Assembly (NCBI GenBank): GCA_017519145.1
Contig: JAFWTA010000036.1
Location: forward strand, 1 to 52,797
Reading direction: 5' to 3'
Length of the DNA: 52,797 nt
From: Ruminococcus sp.
Lineage (GTDB): Bacteria; Bacillota; Clostridia; Oscillospirales; Ruminococcaceae
The notes below the pieces were generated by a model. It worked only from the letters and a program-made list of their open reading frames with translations, was not told the origin of the DNA and made no database searches. Position 1 is the first letter of the stretch, and every line of letters begins with the position of its first letter. Shown piece after piece: positions 26,027 through 32,490 of this stretch. The position numbers and the translations under genes are program-made.

Positions 26027-26500
26027 TCAGAAATCGAGATAGAGCTTTACGAAAGCGATATCCGATAACGGGAATTTCTTTTCATCTCCGCTGTCGAGGA
26101 TGACTGTAACGCCCTCCTTGTCAGCACCTGCAAGCTGTGCGACTATTTCTTTCTCACCGTCAACAGCTCTTATGAAGCGTATCTTCACCTTGTCGCCGCA
26201 GCAGACCTCGAAGTGTTCCTCCTTGACCAGCTCGCGCTCCAGACCTGCCGAGCCTACCTCAAGCATATAGCTCTGGGGGATGGGGTCCTTCTCGTCGAGG
26301 ATATCGCTTATGGGAGCGTTGGCGCGTTCACAGTCCGCAATGGTGATACCCTCGTCCTGATCGATGAACACGCGGAGATACCACATAGCGCCTTCCTTTT
26401 CGTAGCAGACGTCCCAGAGGTAGTAGCCAAGCTCATCGGTGATGGGCTTGATAAGGTCGTAGACCTTCTGCTCGGTACCGCCGAATTTCTTGAATTTCAT
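26027..26500 (-). CDS. rimP: Ribosome maturation factor RimP
   Basis: A 157-aa protein needed for 30S maturation. Visible: GTEQKVYDLIKPITDELGYYLWDVCYEKEGAMWYLRVFID, then ISDILDEKDPIPQSYMLEVGSAGLERELVKEEHF. ATG at 26500 fits the family start. AAGGAG is 28 nt upstream, separated by a 14-bp palindrome; see the separate entry. It is the first gene of the nusA-infB cluster, as in most bacteria. Confidence 0.95.
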   Translation of the reverse strand: MKFKKFGGTEQKVYDLIKPITDELGYYLWDVCYEKEGAMWYLRVFIDQDEGITIADCERANAPISDILDEKDPIPQSYMLEVGSAGLERELVKEEHFEVCCGDKVKIRFIRAVDGEKEIVAQLAGADKEGVTVILDSGDEKKFPLSDIAFVKLYLDF

Positions 26501-26511
26501 AGGCAGTTTTT

Positions 26512-26534
26512 CCCGATATATCGGGGTTCTCCTT
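26512..26534 (-). promoter_or_regulatory. rimP ribosome-binding site separated from the start by a palindrome
   Basis: The only good Shine-Dalgarno sequence (AAGGAG, 26529-26534) lies 28 nt before the rimP ATG. Between them is the perfect palindrome CCCGATATATCGGG (26512-26525). Folding it would remove 14 nt and bring the effective spacing to about 14 nt, so it may gate translation. Confidence 0.55.
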
Positions 26535-26567
26535 TCTCTGTAAAGTAATAGTCCCAATATAAATACT

Positions 26568-26643
26568 AAAGACCGGAAGGGCTCCGGTCTTTGGGTTTAC
26601 TATCATCATCAACTATTATATCACGGTTTTTCGCAAAAATCAA
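26568..26643 (-). promoter_or_regulatory. rimP-nusA-infB operon promoter with 5' hairpin
   Basis: On the minus strand TTGATT (26638-26643), 17 bp, TATAAT (26615-26620). The predicted transcript starts near 26608, and about 16 nt later comes a perfect hairpin GACCGGA/TCCGGTC flanked by AAA/TTT (26568-26592), followed by a weak T-rich stretch. It could be an attenuator or a 5' mRNA-stabilising stem. Confidence 0.72.
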
Positions 26644-26766
26644 GTGTTTTTCGGAATTTTTTTCAAAATTTCCCGATTTTTTACTGACAGTAATCGCGCA
26701 GCTGCCCGCGGCAGTCCCCATGCGCCGTAAAAAAGTCCCTTTACAGGCGATATTTCGCAGAGTCTA

Positions 26767-26795
26767 TTGACAATCCCGTCCCTCTGTGATATAGT
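26767..26795 (+). promoter_or_regulatory. Promoter of the choloylglycine-hydrolase-like gene
   Basis: TTGACA (26767-26772), 17 bp, TATAGT (26790-26795), 36 bp upstream of the ATG. It is divergent from the rimP promoter. Confidence 0.83.
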
Positions 26796-26831
26796 TTATA
26801 TAACTATTTTAAGATAAACGAGGTGCTTGCC

Positions 26832-27911
26832 ATGAAAGCTCTGAAAATAATACGCAACATAGTCATTGTGATACTTCTGCTGGCAGTTATTGCCGCACTG
26901 TCGCTGTTTCTGTATCTCCGCAGGGACATAAAGACTCTCCGCAGCCTGAAAAACGAGGGCAACGGAGCCTACACCATGGACTACGCCGGCGACTACAAGC
27001 TGGACAAGTTCCTTAAAACAGGCGCCGAGAACGATGAGGAGCTCTACTCATTCATTCAGAAGGAGCTGATGCACGGCTTCGCTCCCGACGGAGACACTCC
27101 CGATGCCGCCTGCACCGCCTTTGTGGCGCGAAACGACAAGGGCAATGTGATATTCGGCAGAAACTTTGACTTTGACACCTCTCCATTCATGCAGGTATAC
27201 ACACATCCCAAGGACGGCTATGCCTCGGTATCCACCGTGCCGCTGCTTGCCGTTGGCTTCGACAAGCGGCACTCCCCCGCAGACGGCTTATCCAAGGAGA
27301 ACATTCCGCTGCTGGCAGTTCCTTATTTTGCCTGTGACGGCATGAACGAAAAGGGCGTTTCCGCAGCTCTGCTGGTAGTCCCCGTAGTATCCACAGTATA
27401 CGATGAGAACAAGGTCTCCATGAACCAGACTGTCGCCATAAGGCTCATACTTGACAAGGCGGCAACCGTTGACGAGGCGGTGGAGCTTCTGGGACAGTAC
27501 AATGTCTACTTCAGCAATAATCTGAAGTCCCACATACTCATAGGCGACGCAGAAGGCAATTCCGTTATCGCGGAGTACTACGACGGAGCACTGCAGGCTG
27601 TTACCTCCGCCGAGGACTATCAGATAGCCGCCAACCACATCGCCTATAATAACGAGAATATATTTGAGTCCCCTGACTCTCTCACAAGGCAGGAAGCCGT
27701 TGAGCAGGTCATCACAGACAGCGGCAACAGACTTGATATGCAGACCTGTCAGGAGCTTCTCAACTCTGTGGGACTCTACAACAGGGACAAATCCGACAGG
27801 CTCCAGTGGTCGGTGGTGTACGACCTCACTGACAGAAGCGGCAGGATATGGCCCCGCCGTGACAGCAGTGCCTCATGGGACTTTGACCTCGGCAAACAGC
27901 AAATTAAATGA
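26832..27911 (+). CDS. Membrane-anchored choloylglycine hydrolase/acylase family protein
   Basis: A 359-aa Ntn-hydrolase-fold enzyme of the linear amide C-N hydrolase family. Residues about 5-29 are a membrane anchor. Cys94 (AACTAF), Arg110 and Asp113 (GRNFDFD) keep the +16/+19 spacing of Cys2/Arg18/Asp21 of bile salt hydrolases. The SEE of length (about 265 residues after Cys94) is normal for the domain. Catalysis would need Cys94 to become N-terminal, so autoprocessing is expected. ATG at 26832 follows GAGGTG; an upstream GTG is part of that site. The substrate could be bile salts, N-acyl lactones or peptidoglycan amides; undetermined. Confidence 0.84.
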   Translation: MKALKIIRNIVIVILLLAVIAALSLFLYLRRDIKTLRSLKNEGNGAYTMDYAGDYKLDKFLKTGAENDEELYSFIQKELMHGFAPDGDTPDAACTAFVARNDKGNVIFGRNFDFDTSPFMQVYTHPKDGYASVSTVPLLAVGFDKRHSPADGLSKENIPLLAVPYFACDGMNEKGVSAALLVVPVVSTVYDENKVSMNQTVAIRLILDKAATVDEAVELLGQYNVYFSNNLKSHILIGDAEGNSVIAEYYDGALQAVTSAEDYQIAANHIAYNNENIFESPDSLTRQEAVEQVITDSGNRLDMQTCQELLNSVGLYNRDKSDRLQWSVVYDLTDRSGRIWPRRDSSASWDFDLGKQQIK

Positions 27912-27921
27912 AGGCAATAGA

Positions 27922-28095
27922 ATGATAAAATCAAGCGATGATGAACACAAGAAAAGCAATCACAAATATGAAGAATATGATGGCTATAAACTCCCTGAAA
28001 AACAAGGGTTCACAAATAAAGCCGAAGAAGAAAAAGAGTTAAGAAAGCACATTGAAAGAATGAAAAAAATCAAAAACAGTAATAGCATTGAATGA
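27922..28095 (+). CDS. Small hypothetical protein, 57 aa
   Basis: ATG at 27922 with GAAGG 7 nt upstream, 10 nt after the previous stop. The product is very hydrophilic (EHKKSNHKYEEYDGYKLPEKQGF, then KAEEEKELRKHIERMKKIK), with a helical, charged C-terminal half. I do not recognise it. Its more AT-rich codons differ from the neighbours. It may be a real co-transcribed small gene or chance. Confidence 0.45.
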   Translation: MIKSSDDEHKKSNHKYEEYDGYKLPEKQGFTNKAEEEKELRKHIERMKKIKNSNSIE

Positions 28096-28106
28096 AAATA
28101 AGCAGC

Positions 28107-28140
28107 AACTCTCAATTTTGGGCTCTAAACTTTCAACTAA
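28107..28140. repeat. Heptad-repeat remnant (locus H)
   Basis: AACTCTC, AATTTTG, GGCTCTA, AACTTTC, AACTAA: one arm only, period 7 bp, of the same type as the right arms of copies A-C. It lies between convergent genes, directly before the terminator. Confidence 0.65.
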
Positions 28141-28169
28141 AAAGACGTTTCCGAAGAAACGTCTTTTTT
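28139..28169. terminator. Bidirectional terminator between convergent genes
   Basis: AAAAAGACGTTTC/GAAACGTCTTTTT, a 13-bp stem with loop CGAA and T tracts on both strands. It serves the choloylglycine-hydrolase-like operon (plus) and the acyl-CoA synthetase gene (minus). Confidence 0.9.
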
Positions 28170-28177
28170 CTTTATGT

Positions 28178-30484
28178 TCAGCCCTTGAGCTCAACTCGTC
28201 TTATCTTGCCGCTGATGGTCTTGGGAAGCTCATCCCTGAACTCAACGATACGGGGATACTTGTAAGGAGCGGTGTGCTTCTTGACATAGTCCTGTATCTC
28301 CTTTTTCAGCTCGTCCGTGCCCTCTGTGCCCTTTACAAGCACGATGGAAGCCTTTACCACCTGACCTCTTACGGGGTCGGGAGCCGCACTTACGCCGCAC
28401 TCCAGAACATAGGGGAGCTCCATGATAACGCTTTCAATTTCAAAGGGTCCGATACGGTAGCCCGATGACTTGATAACGTCGTCAACTCTGCCGACGTACC
28501 AGAAGTAGCCGTCCTCGTCCTTCCACGCAGTATCGCCTGTGTGGTAGAGTCCGTCGTGCCATACCTCCTTGGTCTTTTCGTCATCATTGTAGTAACCGAG
28601 GAAGAGTCCGCAGGGAGTGTTCTTGTCCGTGCGGATAACTATCTCGCCTGTCTCGCCTGTCTTTACGGGCTTGCCGTCGGGGTCAACGATGTCCACATCA
28701 TAGAGAACGCTGGGCTTGCCCATAGAGCCGGGACGGCAGGTCATGCCCACGAAGTTGCCGATGGAAAGGGTGGTCTCGGTCTGACCGAAGCCCTCCATGA
28801 GCTTTACTCCCGTAGCCTTGAGGAACTGGTTGTACACCTCGGGATTGAGAGCCTCGCCTGCAACGGTCGCATACTTGATGGAGCTCAGGTCGTACTTGGA
28901 CAGGTCCTCCTTGATGAAGAAGCGGTACATAGTAGGAGGTGCGCAGAATGTGGTTATATTGTACTTCTTGAACATGGGAAGTATCTTGTGGGCGTCAAAG
29001 CGGTCGAAGTCATATACGAAAACGCAGGTCTCACTGAGCCACTGTCCGTAGAGCTTGCCCCAGAGCGCTTTTCCCCAGCCGGTATCGGAAATGGTGAAGT
29101 GGAGACCGTTGGGGTCTACGTTATGCCAGTAGCGCGCGGTGATGAAGTGACCGAGAGCGTACTTGTAGCTGTGTGTAGCTATCTTGGGGTAGCCCGTAGT
29201 TCCCGATGTAAAAAACATGAGATTGGGCTCGCTTCCGCAGGAGAGCTTCTCGGGGTCTGTGGGACGGTCGAAAACATCGCTGAACTCCGACATCTCCTTA
29301 TCGAAATCAGCCCAGCCATCACGCTCGCCGTGAGCCATCATCTTTATGAGGCTGATGCCCAGCTCCTCCTCGGCAAGATCCACCTGATGAGCAACATCGC
29401 CGTCGCCCGTACATACGATAGCCTTTACGCCTGCCGCCTTGAAGCGGTATGTGAAGTCATGCTGCACCAGCTGATTTGTTGCAGGGATAACTATTGCACC
29501 TATCTTGTGAAGGGCAAGGATAGAGAACCAGAACTGATAGTGCCTCTTGAGCACCAGCATAACTCTGTCGCCCTTCTTTATGCCCTTTGACAGGAAATAA
29601 TTCGCGGTCATGTTGGAGTACTTCTTCATGTCGGCGAAGGTAAATCTTCTCTCGGACATATCGTTGCCCACATAGATGAGAGCCTCCTTGTCGGGACATT
29701 TAGCCGCAAGAGCGTCCACCACATCGAAGCCGAAGTTGAACTTCTCCTCATTGATGAAGCTAATGCCCGTAAGTGAGCCCATGGTGTCGGTCTCAAGCTT
29801 TATGAAGTTATCGGCAACGGGGTCCTGAATATGAGCAAGGTCGAAGTTGGTAACTCCGGGAAGGATAACGGGGTCAAGGTTGGAGATAGCGTGCTGAGGC
29901 TGCTTTTCGCCGCATACGATGGCGTAGAACTTGCACTCCCTGCCGCCAACAGCCCACTCGTCGTGGGGCTCGGAGCTGTCGTAGTAGATGGAGTCGCCCT
30001 CGTTGAGTATCTCAACATTGTCGCCTACCTGCACCTTGAGCTGACCGCTGATGACAATATCCATTTCCTGACCCTCATGGGTATGGGGGTGAGGAACTCT
30101 GTACTCCTCGTCAACATAGGGAATGGTAACAAGAAATGGCTCTGCTATCTTGTTGCGGAACTTGGGAGCCAGTCTCAGGTAGCTCAGTCCCTTTCTTCTG
30201 GCGATGGGAAGTCCCTCGCCTGCCCTTGTGATGTCATAGCTTCTGATATGGGGGGACTCGCCCTCCATAAGGTCGGTTATCTCGACGCCGCAGGCATTTG
30301 CGAACTTGTATATGAAGCTGAAGCTGAAGTCCTTTGCGCCGCCCTCATAGGCGAGGTACTCATAGGATGAAACGCCTATCTTGTCAGCCATTTCCTTGGG
30401 AGACAGACCTACCGACTCTCTTGTGAGCTTTATTCGCTCGGCGACCTCTCTCATTTTTAATTCGGGATCAAACATACTGCTCAT
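28178..30484 (-). CDS. HTH-cupin-acyl-CoA synthetase fusion protein
   Basis: A 768-aa protein of three parts. Residues about 10-65 are an XRE-type helix-turn-helix (AERIKLTRESVGLSPKEMADKIGVSSYEYLAYE). Residues about 95-185 are a cupin with the metal motif (PHTHEGQEMDIVISG, then SSEPHDEWAV). From about 230 an AMP-binding acyl-CoA synthetase follows, with P-loop FTSGTTGYPK, GFGQTE, YHTGD and the C-terminal lysine in ISGKIRR (about 760). GGAG stands 10 nt before the ATG. XRE-cupin is normally a stand-alone regulator; fusion would couple DNA binding or metabolite sensing to acid activation. The acid substrate is unknown. Confidence 0.9.
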   Translation of the reverse strand: MSSMFDPELKMREVAERIKLTRESVGLSPKEMADKIGVSSYEYLAYEGGAKDFSFSFIYKFANACGVEITDLMEGESPHIRSYDITRAGEGLPIARRKGLSYLRLAPKFRNKIAEPFLVTIPYVDEEYRVPHPHTHEGQEMDIVISGQLKVQVGDNVEILNEGDSIYYDSSEPHDEWAVGGRECKFYAIVCGEKQPQHAISNLDPVILPGVTNFDLAHIQDPVADNFIKLETDTMGSLTGISFINEEKFNFGFDVVDALAAKCPDKEALIYVGNDMSERRFTFADMKKYSNMTANYFLSKGIKKGDRVMLVLKRHYQFWFSILALHKIGAIVIPATNQLVQHDFTYRFKAAGVKAIVCTGDGDVAHQVDLAEEELGISLIKMMAHGERDGWADFDKEMSEFSDVFDRPTDPEKLSCGSEPNLMFFTSGTTGYPKIATHSYKYALGHFITARYWHNVDPNGLHFTISDTGWGKALWGKLYGQWLSETCVFVYDFDRFDAHKILPMFKKYNITTFCAPPTMYRFFIKEDLSKYDLSSIKYATVAGEALNPEVYNQFLKATGVKLMEGFGQTETTLSIGNFVGMTCRPGSMGKPSVLYDVDIVDPDGKPVKTGETGEIVIRTDKNTPCGLFLGYYNDDEKTKEVWHDGLYHTGDTAWKDEDGYFWYVGRVDDVIKSSGYRIGPFEIESVIMELPYVLECGVSAAPDPVRGQVVKASIVLVKGTEGTDELKKEIQDYVKKHTAPYKYPRIVEFRDELPKTISGKIRRVELKG

Positions 30485-30518
30485 TTAAAGCCTGCTCCTT
30501 TCAATATATTATAAGATC

Positions 30519-30584
30519 AAAAAAGGCGGAGACCGCCTGTGTTTACATCTTTTTAATTATATCACTGCATTTCCGAGTTGTCAA
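30519..30584 (-). promoter_or_regulatory. Promoter and 5' hairpin of the fusion acyl-CoA synthetase
   Basis: On the minus strand TTGACA (30579-30584), 17 bp, TATAAT (30556-30561), a perfect consensus. About 11 nt after the predicted start comes AGGCGG/CCGCCT (30524-30538) followed by six T. It has terminator form but lies so close to the start that a 5' protective stem is as likely. Confidence 0.78.
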
Positions 30585-30621
30585 TGATTTTCTGCGGTGG
30601 GAAAGGGTGCTGCGAACGCGG

Positions 30622-30666
30622 AAAAGCTCCCCTCAGCAGCCATGCGGCGGCTCTGAGAGGAGCTTT
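30622..30666 (-). terminator. Terminator of the two secreted-protein genes
   Basis: AAAGCTCC (30623-30630) pairs with GGAGCTTT (30659-30666), with an inner CTCAG/CTGAG and GCC/GGC stem. On the minus strand it is followed by TTTTCC. It lies 43 bp past the stop at 30710. Confidence 0.75.
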
Positions 30667-30709
30667 CATATATTATTAAATCCCACAATGATCTTATATT
30701 TCGGTTTTA

Positions 30710-31144
30710 TCAGTTGTTGTCGCTGTTTTCCTTATCAGCGAAAAGCTCAAGTATTCCTGCACATACAGGAGCCTCAGATGAGCCTTCGGCTACTCTATGA
30801 CCGGACAAGTGAGAATGACGTTCAGCTGTTTCCTGACGTTTTTGCTGCTTCATATATTCCAATGTCTCCTGAAGCGCCTTCTTAGCCTTCTTTTCCTGAA
30901 CCTGAGGGAGCTCATCGCCTAATCTGACCTCAAAGAACTCGATGTCATCAATACTATGGTTTCCCGGGATCAGCTTAGTTCCGAAGTCGTTTAATGCAGG
31001 CTCAAATCTGCCTGTCTCAAGTCTGCCGGCATCCATTCTTCCGGGTAAAACTGCCGCATTTGCTGACATTGCACTTGTCATGGGGATAGCACACATGGCT
31101 GTTGCTGCGATTGCTGCAAATATCTTCTTAACTGAATTTTTCAT
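30710..31144 (-). CDS. Secreted protein of unknown function, 144 aa
   Basis: Residues 1-30 are a signal peptide (KKIFAAIAATAMCAIPM, cleavage near SANAA). The mature part is about 114 residues: an N-terminal stretch VLPGRMDAGRLETGRFEP, a central acidic part and a helical QEKKAKKALQETLEYMKQQKRQE. No family recognised. It shares its signal peptide and the motif R-D-G-L-G with the gene before it (23-bp gap), so they are tandem paralogues or paired secreted factors in one operon. GGAG stands 7 nt before the ATG. Confidence 0.82.
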   Translation of the reverse strand: MKNSVKKIFAAIAATAMCAIPMTSAMSANAAVLPGRMDAGRLETGRFEPALNDFGTKLIPGNHSIDDIEFFEVRLGDELPQVQEKKAKKALQETLEYMKQQKRQETAERHSHLSGHRVAEGSSEAPVCAGILELFADKENSDNN

Positions 31145-31167
31145 AAAACCACTCCTTAATATATTAA

Positions 31168-31533
31168 TTATTCGTTATCATCGCTGTCAGATGAACTTAC
31201 AGCTTCGAAAGTAAATGTATATTCGGCTTTTTTAAGCGTGTATTTGAGCTTCTTTGCTTCTTCCTCGACTTTCTGAGCACGGATATAATCTATGACTCTG
31301 TCATCGTATTCGATATTTGACTTGTCTATTTTTTCGATAAAGAGTGGTCCTGTTAACGGAGGTTCAACGGGCTTACGTTCAAGTCTGCCAAGCTCTCCTT
31401 TTTCAATGCGGATATTTCCGCGGTCGATTCTGTCAATGCTTGCTGCATTTGCGGAAAGTGAACCTGCCATGGGAACTGCACACATAGCTGTCGCTGCGAT
31501 TGCTGTAATGATCTTCTTAAAATTAACCTTCAT
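31168..31533 (-). CDS. Secreted protein of unknown function, 121 aa
   Basis: Signal peptide residues 1-31 (KKIITAIAATAMCAVPM, cleavage near SANAA). The mature part starts with SIDRIDRGNIRIEKGELGRLE, resembling the downstream protein, then a short strand-rich region and KKLKYTLKKAEYTFTFEAVSSSD. No domain recognised. Small size, export and tandem arrangement would suit an extracellular signal, toxin/immunity pair or surface accessory; nothing here decides. Confidence 0.82.
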   Translation of the reverse strand: MKVNFKKIITAIAATAMCAVPMAGSLSANAASIDRIDRGNIRIEKGELGRLERKPVEPPLTGPLFIEKIDKSNIEYDDRVIDYIRAQKVEEEAKKLKYTLKKAEYTFTFEAVSSSDSDDNE

Positions 31534-31628
31534 AATAATTTCTCCTTATAAATAAAATAATGGTAATGCAGATGTACGGTGTATATGTTCATTTCTTTGT
31601 TCAAGGTGTTGCGCAACCCTATGCTTTT

Positions 31629-31692
31629 ATTATACTCGGATAAGGAAAAATGTGAAGATGAGTATTGTCATTTTGTCAGTGACATTTGTCAC
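31629..31692 (-). promoter_or_regulatory. Promoter and TGTCA-rich putative operator of the secreted-protein operon
   Basis: On the minus strand TTCACA (31651-31656), 16 bp, TATAAT (31629-31634). Just upstream, at about -45 to -75, lie four TGTCA/TGACA half sites (31666-31670, 31674-31678, 31680-31684, 31687-31691). The inner pair forms the perfect palindrome GTGACATTTGTCAC (31679-31692). The position suits an activator. Confidence 0.55.
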
Positions 31693-31707
31693 TATCTGTA
31701 CAAACAG

Positions 31708-31735
31708 AACAGGCGGCTTAAAACAGCCGCCTGTT
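31708..31735. terminator. Hairpin, possible terminator
   Basis: AACAGGCGGCT/AGCCGCCTGTT, an 11-bp perfect stem, followed on the plus strand by TGCTTTCTTTTATT and on the minus strand by a weaker CTGTTTG. No gene obviously ends here on either strand. Confidence 0.6.
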
Positions 31736-31902
31736 TGCTTTCTTTTATTCGACTATACTTACCTGACCGAACTCATTTACGTTAAGCTTCAGGCTTGTTT
31801 TGTGATCGGCATAATGTATATCCACAGGTTCTTCACTTCTGTAAAACAGCGCATAAATAAGCCATAAAAATAAATGAGCGGCGAAGCCTCAGCATCGGGA
31901 TT

Positions 31903-31994
31903 CTCAAGGGAGGCTCTCCCTTGAGCAGGAAGGGGTACGGGGAAGGGCAGCGCCCTTCCTGAGAAACAGTGTGACGAGCGAAGCAATGTCACAC
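31903..31994. repeat. Non-coding block of three strong hairpins
   Basis: CTCAAGGGAG-GCT-CTCCCTTGAG (31903-31925), GGAAGGGC-AGC-GCCCTTCC (31941-31959) and GTGTGAC/GTCACAC (31969-31994) follow each other closely. The block is GC-rich against AT-rich flanks. A 98-codon reading frame crosses it on the minus strand but has no ribosome-binding site and is not credible. Flanks 31737-31900 and 31995-32160 hold no gene I can support. Confidence 0.6.
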
Positions 31995-32166
31995 GGCTGC
32001 AACGTACTTCTTCCCTCGGCTTGCCCGACGCAAAAACTGCAAAATACAGGCGGTCTGACAGCAGTTTATTATAAACTCTCCGCACAATCCACGGCTAATA
32101 TTACTATAAGTATCGATAAACCGCAATTTTTGGGCAGTTGTTAACGATATGTTCATCTTTACCCCC

Positions 32167-32195
32167 TTGCCAAATCCCCTGCTAAATGCTATAAT
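32167..32195 (+). promoter_or_regulatory. Promoter of the cellobiose phosphorylase gene
   Basis: TTGCCA (32167-32172), 17 bp, TATAAT (32190-32195). The predicted start is near 32202, giving a leader of about 290 nt. Confidence 0.8.
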
Positions 32196-32207
32196 TAATG
32201 TGACCTC

Positions 32208-32410
32208 AATAACCGCCTTATGGCGGTTATTGCCCCGAACGGCGTTCGGGAGCGCAAATTCTTTATAAAATCTGGAATTTGCGCATCACATTCCTTTATG
32301 TCATGCTCATTTTGCCCTGTCGGGCAAAACAAATTGCGGAAAAGTTTTTCCTGCACTTTTGACAACTAAAAAATGGCTTTTGCAAGCTATATAAAGCCAT
32401 TTTTTAGTTG
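32208..32410 (+). promoter_or_regulatory. Five-hairpin leader of the cellobiose phosphorylase gene
   Basis: Five hairpins in a row: AATAACCGCC/GGCGGTTATT (32208-32231), CCCGAAC/GTTCGGG (32234-32250), GCGCAAATTC/GAATTTGCGC (32252-32284), TTTTGCCC/GGGCAAAA (32310-32329) and an 18-bp perfect stem at 32363-32410. The last contains GGCTTT/AAAGCC followed by ATTTTTTAG, the form of an intrinsic terminator. It lies 80 nt before the start codon, so transcription attenuation is plausible. Confidence 0.7.
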
Positions 32411-32490
32411 TTGAGCAGACATTAATTAGAATGATATTTCCTGCCCGAGGAAAGCACTGTCCAACGGCAGCTGAGAAGGAGATTGGTATT

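Noticed and set aside
31789-32085. 98-codon minus-strand frame between the secreted proteins and cellobiose phosphorylase
   Set aside because: No ribosome-binding site, GTG start in an AT-rich stretch, and the frame runs through three strong hairpins; the product has no domain character.
31708-32195. Known riboswitch (c-di-GMP, T-box, purine) upstream of cellobiose phosphorylase
   Set aside because: None of the conserved core sequences that I know for these classes is visible; only simple hairpins are seen.
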